62,032 nucleotides of DNA from NCBI GenBank assembly GCA_025996895.1, contig BNTW01000006.1, positions 1 through 62,032 on the forward strand, written 5' to 3'. Shown here piece after piece: positions 8,408 to 16,289 of the stretch (positions are counted from its first letter, which is position 1; the number at the start of each line of letters is the position of its first letter). Both the position numbers and the translations under genes were made by a program. Source of the stretch: Bacteroidia bacterium. GTDB lineage: Bacteria; Bacteroidota; Bacteroidia; Bacteroidales; Azobacteroidaceae. Under the pieces are notes generated by a model. It searched no databases. It was given only the letters and a program-made list of their open reading frames with translations, and was not told the DNA's origin.

Positions 8408-9862
8408 TTATATCTTTTTCAGCACTTCCGTCAAGAACTCCCACCATTTCTCGACTGTCTTAATTTCCAACCGTTCTTCCGGCGAGTGTGCACCCAAAAC
8501 GGTCGGCCCGCAAGAAATCATGTCTAATTTCGGATTTTTTTCAAAGAATAATCCGCATTCCAAACCGGCATGAATGGAAATGATGTGTGGTTGCGTGCCG
8601 AATAATTGCTTGAAAATTTCTTCCGACAAATGCAAGATGTGCGAATCGGGATTGGGCTTCCAACCCGGATAGCCGTCGGACGATTTGGCTGCTGCGCCTG
8701 CCAGACGGAACACCGATGTAACCATTGCTACCGTATTGTCCTTCAACGAGGCGGTCGAACTCCGCTGACTGGTCGTTACAACAATCTTGTGCCCTTCCTT
8801 CATTTTGACGGACGCCAAATTAGTGGAAGTTTCCACCGTTCCGGGCATATCCAAACTCCAGCCCATTACGCCGTGAGGCAAGGCATACAAAGCCAAAATC
8901 AAGTCTTTACCGGTTTTTTCGTCGATAACATGCGACGGCGTTGCAACGGAATGAATATCTAACCGCACTTCGCGGTCTTCCGGCGGCAATTCATTGAGAA
9001 GATCCGCCTGCAAAATGTTCAAAAACGCGCTGGCTTTTTCTTTGGAAGCCAACGGAATACCGACCGTCGCACTCGCCTCACGCGCAATCGCATTGTGCAA
9101 ATTACCGCCGTCGATTTTCGACAAAACGATTGGACTTTCCTGCAACAACACATACAAGTAGCGGGCGAGGATTTTGTTTGCGTTACCCAACCCTTTGTGA
9201 ATATCACTGCCCGAATGTCCACCTTTCAAACCGGAAACTTGTACGTCAAACCAGAAATAATCCTGAGGCGAAAGTGTTGATTGATAGGTGAATGTACCGA
9301 TGGTATTTCTTCCGCCGGCACAGCCTACGCAAAATTCACCCCATTCTTCACTGTCTAAATTCAACAAAATATCACCCTGCAAAAATTCCGGTTTCAGGGC
9401 ATTGGCACCGGTCAATCCGGTTTCTTCATCGGTCGTGAAAAGCGCAACAATTGTCCCATGTTCTATGTCATTGGAAGCCAAAATCGCCAAAACTGCCGCC
9501 ACACCAATGCCGTCGTCCGCGCCTAAAGTCGTTCCTTGCGCCTTCACCCAACCGTCTTGTATGTACGTCCGAATGCCGTCGGTTTCAAAATTAAACACGA
9601 TGTCGCTGTTTTTTTCGCACACCATATCGACGTGCGATTGCAAAATAACCGTCGGCGATTTTTCTCTCCCGCGCGTGGCAGGTTTGCGGATAATCACGTT
9701 CAATGCTTCGTCTTTTTCCGCTTGCAAGTGATGTTTTTCGGCAAAATCGAGCAAAAATTGCACTATTTTTCCTTCTTTCTTGGAAGGACGAGGAATTTGA
9801 GTGATTTGATTGAACAAATCCCACAGCAAAACCGGCTGTAAATCATTTATTTTCATTTTCAT
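8408..9862 (-). CDS. pepD: Aminoacyl-histidine dipeptidase (peptidase D, M20C)
   Basis: A 484-residue cytosolic dipeptidase of the M20C family. Metal-binding and catalytic motifs are visible: LQSHVDMV (about 75-82), LGADDGIGVAA (about 117-127) and TTDEETGLTGA (about 147-157). The C-terminus has HAGLECG and GAHSPEERL. It cleaves a broad range of dipeptides, including X-His. It is convergent with the DPP III gene 33 bp away, so two peptide-degrading enzymes sit side by side on opposite strands. ATG codons two residues apart make the exact start uncertain. Confidence 0.94.
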   Translation of the reverse strand: MKMKINDLQPVLLWDLFNQITQIPRPSKKEGKIVQFLLDFAEKHHLQAEKDEALNVIIRKPATRGREKSPTVILQSHVDMVCEKNSDIVFNFETDGIRTYIQDGWVKAQGTTLGADDGIGVAAVLAILASNDIEHGTIVALFTTDEETGLTGANALKPEFLQGDILLNLDSEEWGEFCVGCAGGRNTIGTFTYQSTLSPQDYFWFDVQVSGLKGGHSGSDIHKGLGNANKILARYLYVLLQESPIVLSKIDGGNLHNAIAREASATVGIPLASKEKASAFLNILQADLLNELPPEDREVRLDIHSVATPSHVIDEKTGKDLILALYALPHGVMGWSLDMPGTVETSTNLASVKMKEGHKIVVTTSQRSSTASLKDNTVAMVTSVFRLAGAAAKSSDGYPGWKPNPDSHILHLSEEIFKQLFGTQPHIISIHAGLECGLFFEKNPKLDMISCGPTVLGAHSPEERLEIKTVEKWWEFLTEVLKKI

Positions 9863-9961
9863 TTCGTATTAAGTAATTATAAAATTTGATTTGAAAGGAT
9901 AAAGAAACGAAAAAATCCGATAATTATCAAGAAAAAACGATAAATTCCCAAGAAAATGCCT

Positions 9962-9969
9962 TATATTTG
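9962..9969 (+). promoter_or_regulatory. -7 box (TATATTTG) for the OmpH-like gene
   Basis: TAnnTTTG match 19 bp before the ATG at 9988 and 40 bp before the one at 10009. Confidence 0.55.
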
Positions 9970-10008
9970 CGGACTTAAAAATAATTTATGTTCAATATAA
10001 ATAATCTT

Positions 10009-10614
10009 ATGAAACGATTTCAGTACTTTGTTCGTGCAACTCTAACTCTTGCAACGGTTATGTTATTTTTTGTGCAATGCGGTAAAAATCAGGCAAATAC
10101 GCCAAACGAAGCGGTGGCCGGAAACGATACGCTTTCCCAAACGTTACCGATTGCCTACGTCGATGCAGACTCGCTGCTGACGCATTTTAAATTTTACAAC
10201 AACTTGATTAGTGCTTACGAATCTAAATTGAGCAAGCATAACAATTCGTTGAATTCGACTTATCAGAAATTCCAAAGTGAAGTGATTGCTTTTGAACAAA
10301 AAGCACAGAACAATGCATTTCTGAGTCAGGAACGAATGATGCAAGAACAAACTCGCTTACAGGGCATGAAACAGGATATTGAACGGCGCGCTGCCCAAGC
10401 CGAGCAGGAATTAGCTTTAGAACAGAAACTTATCCAGCAACAACTGTCCGATTCGCTGGCTTTGGGGATCAAAGAATTTAATAAATCGCAGAAATATCAA
10501 ATGATATTCACCAAGGCAGGATTATTCAATAGCAATATTTTATATGCCAATGAGCAATACGATATTACGAAGGACGTTCTTGAATTTTTGAACAAACGAT
10601 TTAAAGCCGATTGA
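10009..10614 (+). CDS. OmpH/Skp-like periplasmic chaperone lipoprotein
   Basis: A 201-residue protein. The signal sequence ends in lipobox FVQC. After PIAYVDADSLLTHFKFY the protein is a long helical hairpin (about residues 60-150, rich in Gln, Glu and Lys), followed by a short strand region. This is the Skp/OmpH layout, in which the helices form tentacles that hold unfolded outer-membrane proteins. The start at 10009 gives the better signal peptide; an ATG at 9988 adds seven residues. Its TGA stop overlaps the TTG start of the glycosyltransferase. Confidence 0.82.
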   Translation: MKRFQYFVRATLTLATVMLFFVQCGKNQANTPNEAVAGNDTLSQTLPIAYVDADSLLTHFKFYNNLISAYESKLSKHNNSLNSTYQKFQSEVIAFEQKAQNNAFLSQERMMQEQTRLQGMKQDIERRAAQAEQELALEQKLIQQQLSDSLALGIKEFNKSQKYQMIFTKAGLFNSNILYANEQYDITKDVLEFLNKRFKAD

Positions 10615-11723
10615 AAATAGTTATTCCCTGTTACCACGAGCCGGAAGTTTTAGCAACTATCGGTAGTTTGTTTGTGTGCGAGAGGGGAAATTTTGAAGTC
10701 GAAATCCTTGTCGTAGTTAATTCTTATGCGATATCATCAGAGGCGATTGTACAATTCAATCGCCTTTCTTTCAATGAATTAACCGCTTTTGCAGAAAAGC
10801 ACAATACGCCGGATTTCCGGTTGTCGCCTTTGTGGGTGGAAAACCTGCCGGGACATCAGACCGGTGCCGGACTTCCACGCAAAACCGGTATGGATGAAGC
10901 CGTTAAACGCTTTAAGGAACAATCCCAATCCGGCGGAATTATCGTTAGCTTGGACGCCGACTGTACGGTGGCGAAAAATTATTTGACGGAAATTGACCGC
11001 TGTTTCAAGCAATACAAACTGAAATCGGCAACAATCCAATTTCATCACCCGGTCGAACATTTGGAAAAAGACAGCGAGTTGCGTCGAGCCGCTGAAACTT
11101 ACGAAGAATATCTCCGTTATTACCGTTCGGCATTAGAATATACAGGTTATCCGTATGCGTATTATACTATCGGCTCGGCTTTTGCCGTTACGGCTGAAAC
11201 TTATTCGCAAATCGGCGGAATGGGCAAACAGCAAGCGGGCGAAGATTTTTATTTTCTTCAAAAAGTCTTTCCGCTGGGAAAAACACGATTTATCGATACG
11301 ACTTGCGTTTATCCGGCTGCCCGGCTTTCCGACCGCGTGCCTTTCGGAACAGGTCCGGCGATTGCACAGATGCTTAAAGACAAGCAACTGAAAAAATATT
11401 CCTATCAAGTTTCCGCATTTACGGAACTAAAACAATTCTTCAACAAAATTCCTTCCTTTTTCCGGGCTTCGACCGCAGAAGTCGAAAATCAATTGCAGGA
11501 TTTGCCGCCGTATTTTCAAACTTTTTTAAGAGAAGACGATTTTTTGAATAAAATCGAAGAAATCAACTGTTACACGGCTAATCCGGAAAGTTTCCGGAAA
11601 CGTTTTTTTCAATATTTCACGGCTTTCAAAATTCTCAAATACTTGAACTCTGTCCATCCTGCACCCTACGAATTTTCGGACGTGCAGGAACAATACAGAC
11701 GATTGCAAGCACTTGCTTTATAA
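10611..11723 (+). CDS. Family 2-like glycosyltransferase
   Basis: A 370-residue protein with an N-terminal GT-A Rossmann-like fold: KIVIPCYHEP, then a basic acceptor-site segment (TGAGLPRKTGMDEA), and the metal-binding DxD-type motif SLDADC at about 119-124. The C-terminal 150 residues are less conserved. It starts with TTG, overlapping the stop of the OmpH-like gene as TTGA, so translation is probably coupled. Donor and acceptor sugars cannot be told. It ends convergent with and overlapping the MmcQ/YjbR gene by 6 bp. Confidence 0.82.
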   Translation: MKIVIPCYHEPEVLATIGSLFVCERGNFEVEILVVVNSYAISSEAIVQFNRLSFNELTAFAEKHNTPDFRLSPLWVENLPGHQTGAGLPRKTGMDEAVKRFKEQSQSGGIIVSLDADCTVAKNYLTEIDRCFKQYKLKSATIQFHHPVEHLEKDSELRRAAETYEEYLRYYRSALEYTGYPYAYYTIGSAFAVTAETYSQIGGMGKQQAGEDFYFLQKVFPLGKTRFIDTTCVYPAARLSDRVPFGTGPAIAQMLKDKQLKKYSYQVSAFTELKQFFNKIPSFFRASTAEVENQLQDLPPYFQTFLREDDFLNKIEEINCYTANPESFRKRFFQYFTAFKILKYLNSVHPAPYEFSDVQEQYRRLQALAL

Positions 11724-12080
11724 TTCGTTGTATTCTTTCTGCTTGTATTTCGGCAGTTTTTTGACCACTTCCCCGACCGAATGGGCAATCAGTTCCACAA
11801 TTAATTTGTCGGGGACATCGCTCGCGATAGAAACTGTAATCCAATATTTTTTATCGGAATAATAACCGAAAGTAATCCCCGCATAACGTTCGCGCAAAAT
11901 GGCAGATTTTTCCGGCTCGCATTTCAGATTGACAATAAATTCGCCGTTACGGGGCGTCAAGCCAAAATAAGCAAACATTTTGCCCATCACTTTATACACC
12001 ATCGTATCCTCGTCAAACGGCATACATTCTTCCATCCTTTTCACCGCGAGGCAGTGCTCGCGCAATTCTTCGATATTCAT
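11718..12080 (-). CDS. MmcQ/YjbR family protein
   Basis: A 120-residue protein of the MmcQ/YjbR family: starts MNIEELREHCLA, then MPFDEDTMVYKVMGKMFA, NLKCEPEKS and YWITVSI. Family members have a CyaY-like fold and are often called DNA-binding, but the role is not established. It lies 1 bp downstream of the nitroreductase gene, forming a three-gene minus-strand unit with the CDF transporter. Confidence 0.88.
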   Translation of the reverse strand: MNIEELREHCLAVKRMEECMPFDEDTMVYKVMGKMFAYFGLTPRNGEFIVNLKCEPEKSAILRERYAGITFGYYSDKKYWITVSIASDVPDKLIVELIAHSVGEVVKKLPKYKQKEYNEL

Positions 12081-12081
12081 A

Positions 12082-12888
12082 TTATTCGTCCATCCAGGAA
12101 ATTACATATTTAGCACTATTCGTTTGCGGGTAGTTTTTTAAAACTGCAAATTTGCCGCTGATATTCAACTCTTTGCAAGTTTGTTCAAAATGGCAGAGCG
12201 CAATGCCGATGTCGATGGTATCAAAGCCCATGTATGGGATTTTGTAAAAATGCACAGTGTTGTTTTCCAACACCGCACGCCGTTCCTGCTTGTTGTTGGC
12301 CGAAGGAGATAAACGCACCATTTCCAATGGAATAGCGAAAATTCCGGCTTGCGCTTCGGTGAGCGGACGACTGAAATCGTTGTCGAAAAAGAGCTCGCCG
12401 AAAGGTTTGCGTGAAGCATGATTTTTCTCGGCATTCACAACCACCTGTTCCAGAAACCAACGTTTTTTGTCGCTCGGATAACCGATCGGCGACACGATTT
12501 TCAGTTTTTCGTTGGATTGCAACGAAATTTGCTTTTTGAAATCGCCGCGACTAAAAGAGCCACCCAACCAGCAAGTTCCTAATCCCAAACTCGTACAAAA
12601 CAAAACGACCTGCTCAAACCAATAAGCGGCAGCCGTTTCGGCAAACGGAGAGTCTTCATAAATCAATGCGAGATAATCGGCCGCGCCTTTCACCCAGCCG
12701 TAAGTTCCCAATTTTATCGGCTCGCCACTCGACTGACTTCTAATCAATTCTATCCGTGCTTTCGCCCCGAAAGGCGCATGCGTCTGACTGATAAACTGTT
12801 GAATTTGAGCGATATGCTCACTGTTCAACGGCTCGCCCGTATAAGTGCGGACAGACCGGCGTTGCTGTATAGCTTCTGTGATTTTCAT
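12082..12888 (-). CDS. Nitroreductase-family protein (TM1586 type)
   Basis: A 268-residue protein starting MKITEAIQQRRSVRTY, the usual FMN-binding nitroreductase opening (Arg-Arg-Ser at about 10-12). It continues with two tandem half-domains typical of the TM1586-like group, including FCTSLGLGTCWLGG (about 92-105) and VRLSPSANNKQERRAV (about 190). It probably binds FMN and uses NAD(P)H; the substrate is unknown. Its start overlaps the CDF transporter stop by 4 bp, suggesting translational coupling. Confidence 0.88.
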   Translation of the reverse strand: MKITEAIQQRRSVRTYTGEPLNSEHIAQIQQFISQTHAPFGAKARIELIRSQSSGEPIKLGTYGWVKGAADYLALIYEDSPFAETAAAYWFEQVVLFCTSLGLGTCWLGGSFSRGDFKKQISLQSNEKLKIVSPIGYPSDKKRWFLEQVVVNAEKNHASRKPFGELFFDNDFSRPLTEAQAGIFAIPLEMVRLSPSANNKQERRAVLENNTVHFYKIPYMGFDTIDIGIALCHFEQTCKELNISGKFAVLKNYPQTNSAKYVISWMDE

Positions 12889-13814
12889 ATTGTTTTATCT
12901 AAATTTTGTTTGCTTACTCCGTATTTTTCCTCACAATGCGTATCGCCTTTCGGTTCCACATGAACGACAATATCATACACATTTTCGACCGAATGCTTGA
13001 TTTTATCCTCCACCTCGTGCGCAATTTCGTGCGCTTCCTTTAAAGAAATATTGCCGTCAGCTTCAACGTCCAGCACAATATTATACATATTTCCAACATG
13101 GCTGGAACGAATACGGTGCGGATTGGTTGCTCCCGGAACACTTTCGACTGCCTGAATAATTCGTTGATACACAGAAGTATCCGACATTCCATCCATCAAA
13201 ATCAAATTCGCATCTTTGAAAATGCCGACCGCCGAATAAATAATATACACACTAATTAATAAGGCCACCACAGAATCCAGCACAGGCATATTCAGGAAAA
13301 AAGTAAAACCCAATCCCAGCAACACACCCAGCGAAATAATCACGTCGTTGCGCATATTTATCGCGTTGGCTTTCAGCATGGAAGAATCGACCCGTTTCCC
13401 CTGCTGGAACTGATAAAGTGCCAACAGCAATTTCCCGGCAATCGAAATCACCGTTACCCAAATCGCGATTTTGGTGGGCATTTCCGCGATTTCGGGGTGT
13501 ATCAACTTTTTTATAGCTGTAATAAACATCTGGATTCCCATAAACAGGATGACAAACGAAAGTATGGTCGATGCCATATTTTCGGCTTTCACCTGCCCGT
13601 AAGCATATTTGGAATTTGGCGGACGGTTGATGATCGGCACGGCAACCAAAATCACAATCGACGTAACCACGTCCGAAGCCGAATCCAGACCGTCGCTCAA
13701 CACCGCCAAACTGCCGGAAATAACGCCAATCACGATTTTCAACAGCGACAAAACCATATTACCCAGCACACTAATCCAAGAAGTGCAAAGCATGATTTTC
13801 TTTTTATCTTCCAT
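12885..13814 (-). CDS. Cation diffusion facilitator (CDF) transporter
   Basis: A 309-residue CDF-family metal exporter. About six membrane segments fill residues 15-215. The TM2 metal site appears as SDGLDSASD (about 40-48), and the second Asp-rich site lies in TM5 (PVLDSVVALLIS). The cytosolic C-terminal domain (about 220-300) has the usual HxxE/VEPKGD-type metal motifs (AHEIAHEVEDK, VVHVEPKGD). It is the first gene of a unit with the nitroreductase and MmcQ/YjbR genes. The likely substrate is Zn2+, Fe2+ or another divalent ion, not determined by sequence. Confidence 0.92.
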   Translation of the reverse strand: MEDKKKIMLCTSWISVLGNMVLSLLKIVIGVISGSLAVLSDGLDSASDVVTSIVILVAVPIINRPPNSKYAYGQVKAENMASTILSFVILFMGIQMFITAIKKLIHPEIAEMPTKIAIWVTVISIAGKLLLALYQFQQGKRVDSSMLKANAINMRNDVIISLGVLLGLGFTFFLNMPVLDSVVALLISVYIIYSAVGIFKDANLILMDGMSDTSVYQRIIQAVESVPGATNPHRIRSSHVGNMYNIVLDVEADGNISLKEAHEIAHEVEDKIKHSVENVYDIVVHVEPKGDTHCEEKYGVSKQNLDKTI

Positions 13815-14135
13815 ATTTTTATTCTGTTTCAGCAGGTAAAGATACTATATTTTAATTATAAAACAGGGGGAGGAGGTAAAATTTGCAACGCTGATAGTTA
13901 CGCACCGGCAATATTTTGAAACTGATTTTATAATCAGCCGTATCTCTACATAAAAACATACTTATGGCTGATTATAAATTTATATTTTGAAATATCTATA
14001 TCATTTCATGCTTTTATGGCTGATTATAAAAAATCGAGAAAACTATTGATAATCAGAATTTAATCCCTATCTTTGCACCCGTTTTTATTGACAACATAAT
14101 GTCTAACTTTATTAATTAACAATTTTATTTACAAA
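13815..14135. promoter_or_regulatory. rpsA upstream region with repeated GGCTGATTATAAA boxes
   Basis: This 321-bp gap holds two identical 17-bp direct repeats (TTATGGCTGATTATAAA at 13962-13978 and 14014-14030, 52 bp apart, about five helical turns). An inverted 13-bp copy lies at 13927-13939 and a weaker inverted match at 14045-14056. All lie just upstream of the rpsA -7 box at 14068-14075. The arrangement suggests binding sites for a dimeric regulator. No gene is seen here. Confidence 0.6.
14068..14075 (+). promoter_or_regulatory. -7 box (TATCTTTG) for rpsA
   Basis: Perfect TAnnTTTG match 60 bp before the rpsA ATG, followed by the common CACCC start-site context. Confidence 0.65.
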
Positions 14136-16115
14136 ATGAGTGAAGAACTGAACAAAGAACAGCCGGTAGAAACTGCAGAAACGAAAGAATTTGCTACTCC
14201 GGTAGAAGCACCAACGGTGGAAGAAGCACCGGTAGTCGCAGATGCTCCAGTTGTTGAAGAAAAAGCCCCCGAAGTAGAAACGCCGGCTGCCCCTGCAAAA
14301 AAAGCAGAAACTAAAAAAGCCCCTGCCGATTCTAAAGATGAATTCGATTGGGATGCTTACGAAAAAGGCGATACGAATCGCGAAGTAAGCAAAGACAAAT
14401 TGATTGAAACGTATGATCAATCATTGAACCAAATCAACGACCGCGAGGTGGTGATAGGCAAAGTAACTTCCTTAAACAAAAGGGAAGTCGTTATCAATAT
14501 CGGTTACAAATCCGACGGCGTAGTTTCGATGACCGAATTCCGCTACAATCCCGACCTGAAAGTGGGTGATGAAGTGGAAGTGTATATCGAAAGTCAGGAA
14601 GATAAAAAAGGACAATTAATATTATCGCATAAAAAAGCCCGCACGAGCCGTTCGTGGGACAGAGTGAATACCGCTCTCGAAAATGACGAAATCGTAAAAG
14701 GTTATGTAAAATGCCGCACCAAAGGCGGTATGATTGTCGATGTGTTTGGCATCGAAGCATTCTTGCCCGGCTCGCAAATCGACGTGAAACCCATTCGTGA
14801 TTACGATGTATTTGTGGATAAAACGATGGAATTCAAGGTGGTGAAAATCAACCAGGAATTTAAAAACGTGGTGGTTTCGCATAAGGCATTGATTGAAGCC
14901 GAATTGGAACAACAGAAGAAAGATATTATTTCCGGCTTGGAAAAAGGCCAGATTTTGGAAGGTGTGGTTAAAAACATCACCAGCTACGGCGTATTCATTG
15001 ATTTGGGTGGCGTAGATGGTTTGATTCACATCACCGATTTGAGTTGGGGACGTGTTTCTCACCCGGAAGAAATCGTTACGCTGGACGAAAAAATCAGTGT
15101 AGTTATTTTGGATTTCGACAACGATAAAAAACGTATTGCACTCGGTTTGAAGCAATTAACTCCGCATCCATGGAATGCTTTGGACGAAGGCCTGAAAGTA
15201 GGCGATGTAGTGAAAGGCAAAGTGGTGGTTATGGCCGATTATGGTGCATTTATCGAAATCGCACCGGGCGTAGAAGGCTTAATCCACGTTTCGGAAATGA
15301 GCTGGACGCAACATCTGCGCAGTGCACAGGATTTTATGAAAGTGGGCGACGAAGTAGAAGCCGTTATTTTGACATTAGACCGCGACGAACGCAAAATGTC
15401 GTTGGGTATCAAGCAGTTGAAATCTGACCCGTGGGAAGATGTCGAAAACAAATACGCTATCGGAAGCAAACACAATGCGAAAGTACGCAACTTCACCAAT
15501 TTCGGTGTCTTTGTAGAAATCGAGGAAGGCGTAGAAGGTTTGATTCACATTTCCGATCTTTCTTGGACGAAAAAAATCAAGCACCCGAGCGAATTTACTT
15601 CTATCGGTGCGGAAATCGACGTACAAGTGTTGGAAATCGACAAGGAAAACCGTCGTTTGAGTTTAGGACACAAACAATTGGACGAAAATCCCTGGGACGT
15701 GTTTGAAACTATCTTTACCGTTGGCTCTATCCACGAAGGAACAATCATCGAATTGCTTGATAAAGGGGCTGTTATCTCTTTACCTTACGGAGTAGAAGGT
15801 TTTGCCACTCCAAAACATTTGGTCAAAGAAGACGGCTCACAGGCGCAGTTGGACGAAAAATCGGAATTCAAAGTAATTGAATTCAACAAAGATTCCAAAC
15901 GGATTATCCTTTCGCACAGCCGCATTTTCGAAGACGAACAACGCGCTGAAGCTAAAAAAGAAGCGGCAGCCGCCGGCACTGAAAAGAAAGCAAGTAAGAA
16001 AGTCAAAAAGGAAAAAGAAGAAGTTTTCCAACAACCGGCCATCGAAAAAACCACTTTGGGTGACATCTCCGAATTAGCCGAGTTGAAAGAAAAAATGGAA
16101 GGAAACAAAGAATAA
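14136..16115 (+). CDS. rpsA: 30S ribosomal protein S1
   Basis: A 659-residue S1 protein. An acidic, low-complexity N-terminal extension (about 1-75, rich in Ala, Glu, Pro and Val) precedes six S1 RNA-binding domains. Repeat cores include VVIGKVTSLNKREVVINIGYK, ILEGVVKNITSYGVFIDLGG, VVKGKVVVMADYGAFIEI and AKVRNFTNFGVFVEIEEG. The C-terminal tail is Lys/Glu-rich. S1 helps mRNA bind the ribosome, which matters in Bacteroidota where Shine-Dalgarno signals are weak. Transcription probably starts just after the -7 box at 14068-14075, and repeated boxes upstream suggest a regulator. Confidence 0.96.
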   Translation: MSEELNKEQPVETAETKEFATPVEAPTVEEAPVVADAPVVEEKAPEVETPAAPAKKAETKKAPADSKDEFDWDAYEKGDTNREVSKDKLIETYDQSLNQINDREVVIGKVTSLNKREVVINIGYKSDGVVSMTEFRYNPDLKVGDEVEVYIESQEDKKGQLILSHKKARTSRSWDRVNTALENDEIVKGYVKCRTKGGMIVDVFGIEAFLPGSQIDVKPIRDYDVFVDKTMEFKVVKINQEFKNVVVSHKALIEAELEQQKKDIISGLEKGQILEGVVKNITSYGVFIDLGGVDGLIHITDLSWGRVSHPEEIVTLDEKISVVILDFDNDKKRIALGLKQLTPHPWNALDEGLKVGDVVKGKVVVMADYGAFIEIAPGVEGLIHVSEMSWTQHLRSAQDFMKVGDEVEAVILTLDRDERKMSLGIKQLKSDPWEDVENKYAIGSKHNAKVRNFTNFGVFVEIEEGVEGLIHISDLSWTKKIKHPSEFTSIGAEIDVQVLEIDKENRRLSLGHKQLDENPWDVFETIFTVGSIHEGTIIELLDKGAVISLPYGVEGFATPKHLVKEDGSQAQLDEKSEFKVIEFNKDSKRIILSHSRIFEDEQRAEAKKEAAAAGTEKKASKKVKKEKEEVFQQPAIEKTTLGDISELAELKEKMEGNKE

Positions 16116-16138
16116 GTTCTTGTTCCGGATAAAATGCG

Positions 16139-16168
16139 AGAAGCTGTCTTTTTTTGAGGACAGCTTCT
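16139..16168 (+). terminator. rpsA terminator
   Basis: A 10-bp perfect stem (AGAAGCTGTC / GACAGCTTCT) with a 10-nt loop, followed by TTCTTTAT, 23 bp after the rpsA stop. Confidence 0.75.
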
Positions 16169-16205
16169 TTCTTTATACTAACAAAAATTAAATGTCAAAC
16201 AAAAA

Positions 16206-16227
16206 AATACTGTTGAAAAACAGTATT
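16206..16227 (+). promoter_or_regulatory. 9-bp hairpin just upstream of the DUF349 promoter
   Basis: AATACTGTT and AACAGTATT flank a GAAA loop. It ends 17 bp before the -7 box at 16244, so it covers the -33 region and could be an operator, or a second terminator element for rpsA. Confidence 0.4.
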
Positions 16228-16243
16228 GTGTGAAATTTTTTAA

Positions 16244-16251
16244 TAGCTTTG
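16244..16251 (+). promoter_or_regulatory. -7 box (TAGCTTTG) for the DUF349 gene
   Basis: TAnnTTTG match lying inside the longest possible reading frame, which shows that the upstream GTG at 16230 is not the real start. Confidence 0.6.
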
Positions 16252-16289
16252 TACGCTATTATAAATTATGTTATTCTATTATTAGACCT

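Noticed and set aside
10730..10735. Avoidance of GATATC as support for an active EcoRV-like system
   Set aside because: GATATC is present at several places (10730, 34823, 35683 and others), so no avoidance can be claimed.
13927..14056. Possible CRISPR-like array upstream of rpsA
   Set aside because: Only two exact repeats, one in inverted form, unequal spacing and no cas genes. A set of operator-like sites fits better.
14099..14119. Six-codon upstream reading frame (ATG...TAA) in the rpsA leader
   Set aside because: Very short and AT-rich, easily due to chance, and without a ribosome-binding signal.
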